Assembly: GCA_964396785.1 (NCBI GenBank)
Contig: CAYNFU010000001.1
Coordinates: 12,298 to 76,297 of the forward strand
Source of the DNA: RBG-16-42-24 sp964396785
Lineage (GTDB): Bacteria; Patescibacteriota; Microgenomatia; UBA8517
Direction of reading: 5' to 3'
DNA length: 64,000 bases
Position 1 is the first letter of the stretch, and each line of letters begins with the position of its first letter. Positions 26,827-35,180 of the stretch are shown here, one piece after another. The notes beneath the pieces are model-generated. The model searched no databases. It was given only the letters and a program-made list of their open reading frames with translations, and had not been told where the DNA came from. Made by a program: the position numbers and the translations under genes.

Positions 26827-28311
26827 TTAATAACCTAAAAATTGTCTTGATTTAAGTCTGATGCCTCCTTCTTGAGAACCTTCTAAACTTGAATAACTTG
26901 CGCTAATTTCTCCTTTCCAAAACACTTCAAAATAATTCTGGTCGGATAAAACTACTTTAAGCAATGCCGTAGGGCTCCAGGGCAAATCTCTATCTTCTTG
27001 AGTATCGTAAAAAGCAACACTCTTAACACCCGATACTAATTCCTTGTTTTTCAATAAGTAGTCATGCACATTTTTGGCAGTATAACCTCCTCTGGTAATC
27101 CAATGTGTTTTCTTTGTGAGACCAATTGTCATAAAAGAAAGTATAAGCCAGATAATCATAAATAGGGATGCAACAAAATACTGTCTTTTAGCGGTAAGGA
27201 GATAGGAAATAATGATTACTATTCCTATTAGGGGTAAGGTCAGATAAAAGGTGAACTTGTGAAGGGGAAGAAAAAGAACAGGAAGCAAAGTAACAAAAAA
27301 CCAGGCTATACAAAAGATAAACAAATTTAATAAATTGCGCTTTGTAAACAAATTCTTGATGTTCCTAAAAACTTTGTAGAGAAGAATTATTACTGCTCCG
27401 GAGAATAAAATAAAAATCGGAATTATCTCCTTTGACCAGAATTTAAAGAGATTGGGATTAAACTTTAGACCAGGTCCTACAAAATCCACGAGCATCTCAG
27501 GCAAATTGAATGCCCAGAGGCCGTACCAACCAAAGGTATTAAAAAGTCTTCTGATTGAGAAGTCCCAAAGGTAACTGTCTCCCGTGGCAAAGCCGTAATA
27601 GCTTACGCGCATATAGAGATAGACTGCAAGAATTAAGAGAAAGGGTATGAGTGAGGTCAGGAGTTCACCAAGCTTCAATTTATTTTTCTTTTGTTTTTTC
27701 ATTAACCAATAAATAGGGATAAATATCATGGGCAAAACAACGGCGGTTTCCTTTGAAAGTAAGCTCAAAATAAATGTCATAATACTAAAAACTAAATGCT
27801 TTTTATCAGACTTCTCTAGAAATTCAATAAAAAATAATACCGAAAGAATGAAAAACAACGTCATCCCTAACTCCTGAAACGTGGCTAAATAATAAAGATG
27901 GCCGAAGTGGGAAGCACTTGTTGCATACAAAAACGCAGCAATTAATGGGATTTTATCCGTTGTCCGAGGTTCGAAGTTAGACAATAACATTTTGGTCAAT
28001 CTGTAGGTAAGATAGGTAACTGCAAAAAATACAATAAAAGAAATTATATGAAGGCCGAGTGGATAAAAGTTAAAAAGCTTCCAAGCCAGAAAATAAAAAA
28101 CTTGAGTGGTTAAAGGCCGATACATTCCCAAACCGTCTGGTCCCTGGGTCAGATTAAAGAAGTTCAAAAATTCTTTGAGAGAGCCTGCTTGGGAAATTTT
28201 GAGTAAGAAAAAATCGTCATGGGTGTAAAAAGTAAACAGTGAAGGAAAATAAAGAACAAAGGAAATGAAAAGGATAATAAATAGGTATTTAGTCGACCGA
28301 AAAAATTTCAT
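26827..28311 (-). CDS. GT-C-type membrane glycosyltransferase (PMT/TMTC-like)
   Basis: The 494-residue protein has a first outer loop with FTFYTHDDFFLLKISQ (D32-D33) and GMYRPLTTQVFYFLAWKLF, a 'YRPl' element typical of TMTC-like GT-C proteins. LLSKETAVVLPMIF is the conserved 'sKE.a..lP' helix. The C-terminal outer part is short. It resembles the gene at 6892 in these motifs. It is coupled by ATGA to the GT2 gene upstream, with a 45-bp gap and promoter after its stop. No tetratricopeptide repeats follow, unlike eukaryotic TMTC proteins. Confidence 0.85.
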   Translation of the reverse strand: MKFFRSTKYLFIILFISFVLYFPSLFTFYTHDDFFLLKISQAGSLKEFLNFFNLTQGPDGLGMYRPLTTQVFYFLAWKLFNFYPLGLHIISFIVFFAVTYLTYRLTKMLLSNFEPRTTDKIPLIAAFLYATSASHFGHLYYLATFQELGMTLFFILSVLFFIEFLEKSDKKHLVFSIMTFILSLLSKETAVVLPMIFIPIYWLMKKQKKNKLKLGELLTSLIPFLLILAVYLYMRVSYYGFATGDSYLWDFSIRRLFNTFGWYGLWAFNLPEMLVDFVGPGLKFNPNLFKFWSKEIIPIFILFSGAVIILLYKVFRNIKNLFTKRNLLNLFIFCIAWFFVTLLPVLFLPLHKFTFYLTLPLIGIVIIISYLLTAKRQYFVASLFMIIWLILSFMTIGLTKKTHWITRGGYTAKNVHDYLLKNKELVSGVKSVAFYDTQEDRDLPWSPTALLKVVLSDQNYFEVFWKGEISASYSSLEGSQEGGIRLKSRQFLGY

Positions 28312-29096
28312 CGAATCCCTAAAATGTTTAGAGTAATTATGCGTCCTAAATTATGTAAATAATGGAGCATAAGAATAACTTGATTACTAGTATGTTTCTC
28401 TACAATCTTCTCGTCCTCAAATAATATCTTCTTAAATTCGGTCGTCGATATTGAACCTCTTGAAAGACGAAAACCAGATAAAACGTTATCCAGTATTTTT
28501 GGCATCTTAGCTTTCCCCAATCTTAACCACATTTCATACTCCGTGACTCCAGTAGCTGTTCCTGTAAAAGGTCCATAATTTTTATAAGCACTTTTACTTA
28601 AAAAGACAGATGGTTGAAAAAGGTAGTTGACACAAAGTAGCCAGGAATAATTATTTAGCTTCAAAAGATAATTTTTGTAGGAATCTACCCAAGAAGCAAT
28701 TTCGTTCCCATTCTCGTCTATCGTTTTTCCCCTTCCTGCAAGCCACAAGGTATTTGGATGTTTTGCAAAATACTCTCCAACTTCTCTTAAGACGCCATCC
28801 TGATAAACGTCGTCGGCATTAAGATAGGTTAATATTTCTCCACTTACCTCCTTAAGTCCTTTGTTTATTGCATCCTTCTGCCCTTCTCCTCTCTTTTCTA
28901 GCCAGCTGATAAGTTTAGGGTATTTTTGAGCGTATTTTTTTATAACTTCCTGGGTTCCGTCATTCGAGCCTCCGTCCCGGATTATTACTTCCAGATTTGG
29001 ATATTTCTGGTCAATAATTGACTGAAAGGTAGAACCAATAAAGTCTACTTTATTAAATGAAGGAATTACTATAGAAATTTTGGGTAAAGCTGCCAT
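28308..29096 (-). CDS. GT2 family glycosyltransferase
   Basis: The 262-residue protein has ISIVIPSFNKVDFIGSTFQSI (7-27), IIRDGGSNDGTQE (38-50) and YLNADDVYQDG (91-101), where NADD supplies the D-x-D function. This set matches the large WcaA-like group of polysaccharide GT2 enzymes. No strong membrane helix is seen, so it is probably a peripheral cytoplasmic enzyme. Its stop overlaps the next ATG as ATGA, and it follows the DUF2304 gene with a 3-bp gap. Confidence 0.92.
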   Translation of the reverse strand: MAALPKISIVIPSFNKVDFIGSTFQSIIDQKYPNLEVIIRDGGSNDGTQEVIKKYAQKYPKLISWLEKRGEGQKDAINKGLKEVSGEILTYLNADDVYQDGVLREVGEYFAKHPNTLWLAGRGKTIDENGNEIASWVDSYKNYLLKLNNYSWLLCVNYLFQPSVFLSKSAYKNYGPFTGTATGVTEYEMWLRLGKAKMPKILDNVLSGFRLSRGSISTTEFKKILFEDEKIVEKHTSNQVILMLHYLHNLGRIITLNILGIR

Positions 29097-29099
29097 TCA

Positions 29100-29441
29100 T
29101 TACTCGTTCTTCTTTTTTAATCCCTTAAGGGCTTCTTTTCTAATAAATCTTTCGAATTTCTTTTCTATTCTTCTAGTCCTTACATAGGCTAATGCTACCA
29201 TGGTAATCACCAAAACTAGCCCTCCCATTATCATTAGATCAAGAAGTCTTGAGATAAAAAACGTTTGAGCAATGCCCCGCAGTGTATCAGGAAAAAGAAC
29301 CGTATAAAGGGCACTTCCCCATGCTCCCATCCAAATGGTTATCTCAATTTTATTTAGTTCTTTTCTCCTGAAGTTCACATAAGCTAAGTAGACCATGACC
29401 ATGGCAAAAATTATCGCAACAAATTGTAGGCCTAATATCAT
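29100..29441 (-). CDS. DUF2304 family small membrane protein
   Basis: The 113-residue protein has three hydrophobic helices: about 1-22, 35-60 around a WMGAWGSALYTVLFPDTLRGIAQ loop, and 68-90. It ends in a basic tail. This is the DUF2304 pattern: N-terminal helix, 'W...W.....p......a...G..r..dl......' and a last helix. DUF2304 genes usually sit next to a DPM1-like GT2 gene, as here, where the GT2 synthase stop overlaps this ATG as ATGA. A role as membrane partner of that synthase, like DPM2/DPM3 for DPM1, is a reasonable guess but unproven. Confidence 0.9.
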   Translation of the reverse strand: MILGLQFVAIIFAMVMVYLAYVNFRRKELNKIEITIWMGAWGSALYTVLFPDTLRGIAQTFFISRLLDLMIMGGLVLVITMVALAYVRTRRIEKKFERFIRKEALKGLKKKNE

Positions 29442-30085
29442 CTTAATTTAAACTGAATAATTTCAAATATAATTCCAAACCCCTGTTCAATGCTTAAACC
29501 CTTAAACTTATCATAGTATAGTGTAGCCACGGGCACCTCGCAATTTTTGAGATGGTGTTTGCCAGTTAAAGCTACGATTTCAGTTTCGACACTATAACCC
29601 GAAGAATACCATCTAATTTTCTCGAAAGACCTCCTGGTAAAAGCTTTAAACCCACAGAGAATATCTTGGGCATTAATCCCATAAAGAATACTTACAATAG
29701 TAGTTATCAATTTGTTACCCAAGAGTCTAACCAGGGGGATTTTCCCAAAATTCCTTACCCCAAAAACAACGTCGCATATTTTAAGGGCTTTAACAAACTT
29801 CGGAAGATCGCTAGCCTTGTGCTGTCCATCTGAGTCCATAAGAATAACTGCTTCCGCCCCAAGCTTAAATGCAGCCAGGCAACCCGTTTTTAATGCAGCC
29901 CCCTTACCAAGGTTAATAGAATGCCTTAGAACGTAGGGAGTATATCTTTTAGCAATTTGCGAGGTTTTATCCTTCGACCCATCGTCTATTACAATAAACG
30001 GAAATTTCTGATCTTTAACATCTGATAACACTTTCCCAATTCTTTTCTCTTCATTAAATGCCGGAATTACAATAAATATTTTCAT
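29438..30085 (-). CDS. DPM1-like GT2 (polyprenyl-phosphate sugar synthase candidate)
   Basis: The 215-residue protein has IFIVIPAFNEEKRI (3-16), IVIDDGSKDKT (31-41), the stretch NLGKGAALKTGC (58-69), D-x-D as DSD with DSDGQH (84-89), and QDILCGFKAFTRRSF corresponding to the 'd..cGfk...r' motif of dolichyl-phosphate-mannose synthases. It is soluble, with no membrane helix, as in DPM1, and is coupled to the DUF2304 membrane protein. It would supply a polyprenyl-phosphate hexose to the many GT-C enzymes around it. Confidence 0.92.
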   Translation of the reverse strand: MKIFIVIPAFNEEKRIGKVLSDVKDQKFPFIVIDDGSKDKTSQIAKRYTPYVLRHSINLGKGAALKTGCLAAFKLGAEAVILMDSDGQHKASDLPKFVKALKICDVVFGVRNFGKIPLVRLLGNKLITTIVSILYGINAQDILCGFKAFTRRSFEKIRWYSSGYSVETEIVALTGKHHLKNCEVPVATLYYDKFKGLSIEQGFGIIFEIIQFKLR

Positions 30086-30834
30086 TTCTTTAATCTAAAA
30101 AATAAGCCTACTGTGTCAATAAACATTTTTATAGAAGCACTAAAAATCTTAGAAGAAGTGTCAAGGGTTGAAGACTTCTCCGCCTTAACCATTTTGACAA
30201 ATATCGGGGCTTCATGAATTTTCTTATAACCCAAAATATTCGCCTGCATCAGTACCTCTATATCGAAAGCGAATCCGTTTATATGAAGACGGGGAAGTAT
30301 TTTTTTAACTACACTTCCTTTGAAGATTTTTACTCCAGCTTGGGTATCTGTCACCTTTGGCCTAAAAAGAATCTTAACCAGGAAATAATAAATAACTGAA
30401 ATAATTTGCCTAAGGGTAGGATATTCAACTTTTGAGTTTGGGTGTCTTTTTGAACCAACAACAATATCAGCGTTTTCCTTTTTTTGAACCTCAAGAAGCT
30501 TAACTATACTTTCTGGATCTATCTCAAGTCCCGCGTCAATAAAACCTACCAATTTCCCCCGAGCTTTCATCATTCCATATCTCACCGCATATCCCTTGCC
30601 CCTATTATTTTTATAACTCAAAACTTTGATTTTTCGATTTTTCTCAGTAAGTTCTTTTACCAAACTAAAAGTATCGTCAACTTTTCCGTCAACTACACAA
30701 ATTATTTCGTAGCTATTCGTAAGCCTTCCCAGTACTAAATCAACTTCCTTAACACTTTTTACAATAAAGCTCTCGGCTTTATATGCAGGAATAATGATAG
30801 ACAAGTGGGGCTTATGTAATAATCCCTTTCCCAT
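30082..30834 (-). CDS. DPM1-like GT2 glycosyltransferase with altered D-x-D
   Basis: I chose the ATG two codons inside a longer TTG-started frame. The 250-residue protein has LSIIIPAYKAESFI (11-24), IICVVDGKVDDT (44-55), NRGKGYAVRYGMM (77-89) and DTQAGVKIFKGSVVKK, matching dolichyl-phosphate-sugar synthase-like enzymes. The metal-binding triplet, normally DAD, reads DAG at 100-102 (FIDAGLEID), so the second Asp is absent; an Asp at 106 might compensate. A TGATATACT element lies just upstream. It is coupled by ATGA to the second DPM1-like gene. Confidence 0.88.
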   Translation of the reverse strand: MGKGLLHKPHLSIIIPAYKAESFIVKSVKEVDLVLGRLTNSYEIICVVDGKVDDTFSLVKELTEKNRKIKVLSYKNNRGKGYAVRYGMMKARGKLVGFIDAGLEIDPESIVKLLEVQKKENADIVVGSKRHPNSKVEYPTLRQIISVIYYFLVKILFRPKVTDTQAGVKIFKGSVVKKILPRLHINGFAFDIEVLMQANILGYKKIHEAPIFVKMVKAEKSSTLDTSSKIFSASIKMFIDTVGLFFRLKK

Positions 30835-30840
30835 GCCCAA

Positions 30841-30849
30841 AGTATATCA
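30841..30849 (-). promoter_or_regulatory. Extended -10 promoter for the GT2 gene at 30082
   Basis: Minus-strand TGATATACT has the TGn extension and ends 6 nt before the ATG at 30834, inside a 16-bp gap. No ribosome binding site lies between. It also starts inside the upstream gene's stop region, which suggests a promoter embedded in the array. Confidence 0.45.
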
Positions 30850-30850
30850 C

Positions 30851-31999
30851 TTAGGAAACCCAATAGCCTCGGCTGAAGAGAGCACAAGCGAGAGCAAGAA
30901 GGACTCCCGAAATGCAATATACTGCTATTTTTAACCCCCTCGGCTTTTTATTGAGCCAAATCGCCGAAAGTAAAAAAGCCGGAAAAAGAATAAGAACATA
31001 ACGAGGAAAAGATGAAAAGCTTCCTGAAAGAGGGGGGATTAAATATCCTACAGCAAAAAACAAAGAGTAACTAAGTCTTAATTTAAAAAACGACCATATT
31101 CCAAGAATCCCAAATATAATTCCAGAAGCAATCTCTAGATATGTGGTGAACACTATCGGAAAATAATTGTAATTAAGGTTTGGCAAAACCTTGAAAAAAT
31201 ATCTATAAAAAACTTGGGGTAAAAGAATTATCTCGCTTGAGCGCTGCTCGCCAAAAATTGAAACGTTGTGAAAAAATTCCAAAGGGTCTCCAACTGTTAC
31301 ATATAAATAGTACATATAAAGGATTAGTCCCATTGGAACAAGTGCTAATGATATGAGTGGTACTACCCAACTGCCCTTCCTATGCTTAAGAAACTTCCAA
31401 ACTTCATAGCCAATAGCCGGAATTAAAGCAAGAGCTGTAATTCTTGTTGCTGTTGCAAAAGCTCCAAGAACTCCTGCAAAAATCCAACTGCCTTTTCTTG
31501 CAAAGAAAAAAGACCAAATAATCAGCGCAAATACCAACCCCTCAGTATAGAAGGCACCGAAATAAAATGACGTCGGAAAAAAGATTAGTAAAAGTATAGT
31601 CATTTTTGCAATATTCTCTTTATAATCCAGACGAATTAATTTCCACAAGCCAAAAAGACCAATTAAAAACGCTAGGTTCGATACCAATAATCCCGATATA
31701 GCTATTGTTATGAATTCGCTACTTACCAAAAATGCAATCAGTCTGGTGAGAATTGGGAGGAGGGGAAAAAAGAAATAAGTCAGAGGCTGATAGCCTAGAT
31801 GTGCAATTGCCGCATAGTGTTCTCCATCAAAGTTCAAAAAACTCCAAAAATAAGGATTTTGTAAATAGTTTGTTAGTCCCCCACCGAGGAAATCTTTTTG
31901 GAGAGGAAAAAGGGCAATCCCCAAAAATACAATCAAAAAAAGTGCTATCCTCCATAAGATAAAGGAGGTAAGAATGAATTTACTTCCCTCAAGTCTCAT
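30851..31999 (-). CDS. PIG-V-like (GT76-type) membrane mannosyltransferase
   Basis: The 382-residue protein has the first outer loop FWSFLNFDGEHYAAIAHLGYQPL (D58) directly followed by TYFFFPLLPILTRLI. The 'fDg.hY..IA..GY....FFPl.P.l.r' string is the hallmark of PIG-V and bacterial PIG-V-like GT-C enzymes, which use polyprenyl-phosphate-mannose. The rest is helical, with a final helix near the C-terminus. It is coupled by ATGA to a GT4 gene upstream. Two DPM1-like genes immediately downstream could make its donor. Confidence 0.88.
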   Translation of the reverse strand: MRLEGSKFILTSFILWRIALFLIVFLGIALFPLQKDFLGGGLTNYLQNPYFWSFLNFDGEHYAAIAHLGYQPLTYFFFPLLPILTRLIAFLVSSEFITIAISGLLVSNLAFLIGLFGLWKLIRLDYKENIAKMTILLLIFFPTSFYFGAFYTEGLVFALIIWSFFFARKGSWIFAGVLGAFATATRITALALIPAIGYEVWKFLKHRKGSWVVPLISLALVPMGLILYMYYLYVTVGDPLEFFHNVSIFGEQRSSEIILLPQVFYRYFFKVLPNLNYNYFPIVFTTYLEIASGIIFGILGIWSFFKLRLSYSLFFAVGYLIPPLSGSFSSFPRYVLILFPAFLLSAIWLNKKPRGLKIAVYCISGVLLALACALFSRGYWVS

Positions 32000-33042
32000 T
32001 TGGTTAAAACTTTTTTGTATACTTCGAGTGTCTCTTTGGCTGTTTTATCCCAAGAATAATTTTTAACTAATGCCTTGCCTCTTTCTACCAATTGGTCCTT
32101 GAGCTCTCTATCATTCGACACTTGAGAAATTTTTTCTGCAATATCTTTTGGGTCTTTGGGGTCAGCAAAGTAAGCCGCTGGTTCTCCTATCTCAACCAAA
32201 GCCTGGGTTCTGCTCGCAACCACAGGGCATTCGGAAGCATATGCCTCAAGTACCGGGAGTCCAAATCCTTCATAAAAAGATGGCTGGCAATAGAGGCTTG
32301 CCAAATTGTAAATGGCAGCCAAATCATCATCCGGCACAAAACCCACCCTCATAATATCTTTATCCTCCCCGTACTTTTGTAGAAGATTAGCTAATGGTTT
32401 ATTTTCGGGGTGATTCCTATCGAAATCTTCTTTTGCCGCCTGCTTACCGGCAATCACAAGCGGAATTTTTGCAATTTTGCACGCTTGGGCTAGTCCCAAC
32501 AAATTTTTATTGTAATTAACGTCACCCACGTAAAGCACGAATTTTTGGGGGAGTTTATATTTCACTACGATACTACTTAATATCGTAGTATTTGTCATCT
32601 TCTTGAAAATTTCTCGTGGGGCTAAGTAGACCACATGAATTTTTTCTTGGGGAATACCCAAGAATCTGACTATATCTTTCTTTGAAGTTTCTGAAACGGT
32701 AATTATGGCATCCATCTTCTTAACCAGCTCCCTTTGAATTAAAAATCTTAATTTACCCTTGATTCCCGCTGGATAGTGTTTAGGATAAATAAGATAAATC
32801 AGGTCGTGGATGGTAAGAATAGATGGAATGGATTTTGTGAAGGGAACGCTAAAAAAATAGGGGTGAAATTTTTGATAATGGACGATATCGTACTTTGTTA
32901 AATCGTTCCTGGCCGCATCTACCAAATCCAAATCAACATCTTTTAATTTTTTAAGATGTTTAACCAACTGCTCTGTGTAGAAACCTATTCCCCTCCCCAC
33001 ATCGCCTTTTGACATGGGTCCGGCGTCAATTGCTATCTTCAT
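31996..33042 (-). CDS. GT4 family glycosyltransferase
   Basis: I start at the ATG at 33042 (MKIAIDAGPMSKGDVGRGIGFY), since it overlaps the GT2 stop as ATGA; a longer in-frame extension upstream lies inside that gene. The 348-residue protein has the 'GIGfYtEqLv' opening, the ILTIHDLIYLIYP segment of mannosyltransferase-like GT4 enzymes, FVLYVGDVNYNKNLLGLAQA, and the E-x7-E donor loop as YEGFGLPVLEAYASECPVVAS. GT4 enzymes of this kind transfer mannose or related sugars from nucleotide donors in the cytoplasm. It is coupled by ATGA to the PIG-V-like gene. Confidence 0.93.
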   Translation of the reverse strand: MKIAIDAGPMSKGDVGRGIGFYTEQLVKHLKKLKDVDLDLVDAARNDLTKYDIVHYQKFHPYFFSVPFTKSIPSILTIHDLIYLIYPKHYPAGIKGKLRFLIQRELVKKMDAIITVSETSKKDIVRFLGIPQEKIHVVYLAPREIFKKMTNTTILSSIVVKYKLPQKFVLYVGDVNYNKNLLGLAQACKIAKIPLVIAGKQAAKEDFDRNHPENKPLANLLQKYGEDKDIMRVGFVPDDDLAAIYNLASLYCQPSFYEGFGLPVLEAYASECPVVASRTQALVEIGEPAAYFADPKDPKDIAEKISQVSNDRELKDQLVERGKALVKNYSWDKTAKETLEVYKKVLTK

Positions 33043-33896
33043 TTTCTTAAATATCTTAGGTATGCTCGCGGAAATCTTAATGCCGAAAAAAATGAAAATA
33101 TTATTCCCTGAAACCCATCCAAAATTCCTTTGTGTCGGAAAAGAGTAAGGAAAAACCACCAAATTGGTTTAACCAAAACATAATTTAAAAATTGCCAGAC
33201 ACTTTTCCCTAAATTCTCATTTTTCATATCGTCCGCTATTAAATCTATATAGTAACTATTTCTTTGTAAGTATCGGGAGAAAGTAGGATCCGCCATGTGT
33301 ATAAGGTCGTTTTGAAGCCAGCCTACCTTTCCGTCAACTTTGATAAGTTCATGAACACTTTTTTGAGGAAAATGGGCTTTCTCCTTTTTAACTAATCTTA
33401 TTACTCCGTCCGGATAAACCCCTCCGTAGCGCAAGTATTTGCCCAGAAAGTAATTTAGCCTGGGAATAAAAAATCCTGCGAACTCCCCTTCCTTAATAAA
33501 TGCTCCGTCTCTTTTCTCAATTAACCTCTTGTGTCTCGCAAAAAGTCTCTGGTTTTTTAAAGTTTTTTGATATTCATCTATTTTATTATCCGGCATCTCA
33601 ATTACTCTTCGGATTTCTTCGGCAAGCTTTGGTGTAACCCTCTCATCCGCATCAAGCTGGAGTATCCATTCACCATTAGCTTCCTCAAGCGCCTTTTGTT
33701 TAGATATATGAAAAATTGGCGAGTGTTTGACCCTAATAATTTTCGCCCCAAAAGACCTCACAATTTCTATAGTATTATCTTTCGACTCCTCGTCCACCAC
33801 AACAATCTCGTCGGCTGTCCCTTTGATCGAGGAAAGGCACTCCCCAATGTTTTTCTCTTCGTTTCTCACTGCCAAGACTACGGATAATTTCGTCAT
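33039..33896 (-). CDS. GT2 glycosyltransferase, WaaE/KdtX-like
   Basis: The 285-residue protein has LSVVLAVRNEEKNIGECLSSI (4-24), EIVVVDEESKDNT (30-42) and LDADERVTP (81-89). 'DADE' is the D-x-D form of the WaaE/KdtX group of LPS-core glucosyltransferases. The C-terminal half has basic GGVYPDGVIRLVKKEKAHFP and a final amphipathic or hydrophobic helix (KPIWWFFLTLFRHKG), suggesting membrane association. Related enzymes lie at 57625 and 58547. It sits 1 nt after the FAD protein stop and is coupled to the GT4 gene. Confidence 0.92.
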   Translation of the reverse strand: MTKLSVVLAVRNEEKNIGECLSSIKGTADEIVVVDEESKDNTIEIVRSFGAKIIRVKHSPIFHISKQKALEEANGEWILQLDADERVTPKLAEEIRRVIEMPDNKIDEYQKTLKNQRLFARHKRLIEKRDGAFIKEGEFAGFFIPRLNYFLGKYLRYGGVYPDGVIRLVKKEKAHFPQKSVHELIKVDGKVGWLQNDLIHMADPTFSRYLQRNSYYIDLIADDMKNENLGKSVWQFLNYVLVKPIWWFFLTLFRHKGILDGFQGIIFSFFSALRFPRAYLRYLRK

Positions 33897-33897
33897 G

Positions 33898-35175
33898 TTA
33901 TCTCGATTGTATCACCATATTTGCTACTTTTTCTCCAAGCTCAACTGCATAATTGGTCCCTCTATCCCAAGGATAAACCTGCTGGATATTTGCAAGATAT
34001 AGTCCCTCAATAGGAGTTATCATTCCTGGCATGAATTTTGAGTAATTTAAAGGAATTACCGGTTGGGCGAAGGGGGCCATAAACTTATTGGCTTCTATTA
34101 CCCAATTTTGCCTAAACTCCGGGTTTATCTTCTGCAAATAGGGTAAAAATAATTCAAGAAGTTCTCCCGGCTCTTTGGAGTAGAAAGGATGGTCGTGGGG
34201 AAGGTAGTTTCCAACATAGATAATGTGATCACCTCCGTAATACCTCTTATCCATAAAATTGGTGTGCTCCACAACCGCCAAAAAAGGAAACTTTTCTTCA
34301 CCTACATTTAGCCAATATGTGCCGTTTTTAAGAAACTCTCTCTTTAGAATAAGCATCAGGTTAACCGCCCCAATTGCTTTAAAAGAAAGAAGTTTCTGAA
34401 GATAATCATCAGGAAAGCCCTGCACGATTTTTGCAAAAGGGGCGTAGGGAAGCGTACAGATAACTTTGTCAAATTCGAATCTTCCTTTATCGGTCAAAAT
34501 TTCCAGTTTAGAATCCACCTTGGTTATTTTTTCAACCCTGGTATTGTATAAGATCCTTCCTTTATTCTGCCTGATTAATGCGTCAAGCCGCATCGCAAAT
34601 TTTAAAAATCCTCCCTCGGGGTATCCAAGATTTGAGCTTCTTTTTTTAATTCTTGCCCAAAACCACGAGGCTGGTATCTGGTCTGCAAAATGACTGAATT
34701 TTTTTTCAAAAAGTGGCCTCCATAGCGTATCCCAGGCTTTCTTGCCATTATATTTTGTCAGAAACTCCTTCGCGGTTACTTTTTCAAGAGGTTTCCAAAA
34801 AGGGGTAAGCTTTAAATAAGCCAAAATTGCCCCCGTGCGAATTCTATCGGGAAGTGACAGCTTATCAAATAGCATAAGGCTTTGAGGGGAGTCTATCTGG
34901 TAGATTGAGCCGTCAATGAAGGTCGAAGTTTTAGTCGGCAAATAAATATATTTCTGTCCCGTCTCTTTAGCCAAATTTCGAATTGCGAAGTCCGAATAAA
35001 ACCAATGATGATAATGCTTCTCCAAGCTCCATTTCCAACCCTTCTTAGTAAAGCCCACTGCAAGTCCGCCGGGATATCCTTCCCCTTCAAAGATAGTTAC
35101 GTCAAGTCCTTGCTTAGTTAGTCTATAGGCTGCGGCCAACCCAGTGAATCCCGCACCGATTATTCCAATATTCAT
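33898..35175 (-). CDS. FAD-dependent oxidoreductase / UDP-galactopyranose-mutase-like protein
   Basis: The 425-residue protein begins MNIGIIGAGFTGLAAAYRLTK with the dinucleotide motif GAGFTG (7-12), ends its first strand-turn-strand at TIFEGEGYPGGLA, and has later flavin-side blocks such as VICTLPYAPFA and a C-terminal GLYLANIQQVYPWDRGTNYAVELGEKVA, the usual closing FAD motif of amine-oxidase/protoporphyrinogen-oxidase-like proteins. In glycan loci such proteins are related to, but distinct from, Glf. It might isomerise or oxidise a sugar nucleotide or lipid-linked sugar. Substrate unknown. It lies between a GT39-like gene (5-bp gap) and a GT2 gene (1 nt). Confidence 0.88.
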   Translation of the reverse strand: MNIGIIGAGFTGLAAAYRLTKQGLDVTIFEGEGYPGGLAVGFTKKGWKWSLEKHYHHWFYSDFAIRNLAKETGQKYIYLPTKTSTFIDGSIYQIDSPQSLMLFDKLSLPDRIRTGAILAYLKLTPFWKPLEKVTAKEFLTKYNGKKAWDTLWRPLFEKKFSHFADQIPASWFWARIKKRSSNLGYPEGGFLKFAMRLDALIRQNKGRILYNTRVEKITKVDSKLEILTDKGRFEFDKVICTLPYAPFAKIVQGFPDDYLQKLLSFKAIGAVNLMLILKREFLKNGTYWLNVGEEKFPFLAVVEHTNFMDKRYYGGDHIIYVGNYLPHDHPFYSKEPGELLELFLPYLQKINPEFRQNWVIEANKFMAPFAQPVIPLNYSKFMPGMITPIEGLYLANIQQVYPWDRGTNYAVELGEKVANMVIQSR

Positions 35176-35180
35176 TTTTT

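Noticed and set aside
33043..33162. 40-residue N-terminal extension of the GT4 protein at 31996
   Set aside because: It lies wholly within the upstream GT2 gene and has no GT4 character. The internal ATG gives the family start and an ATGA junction.
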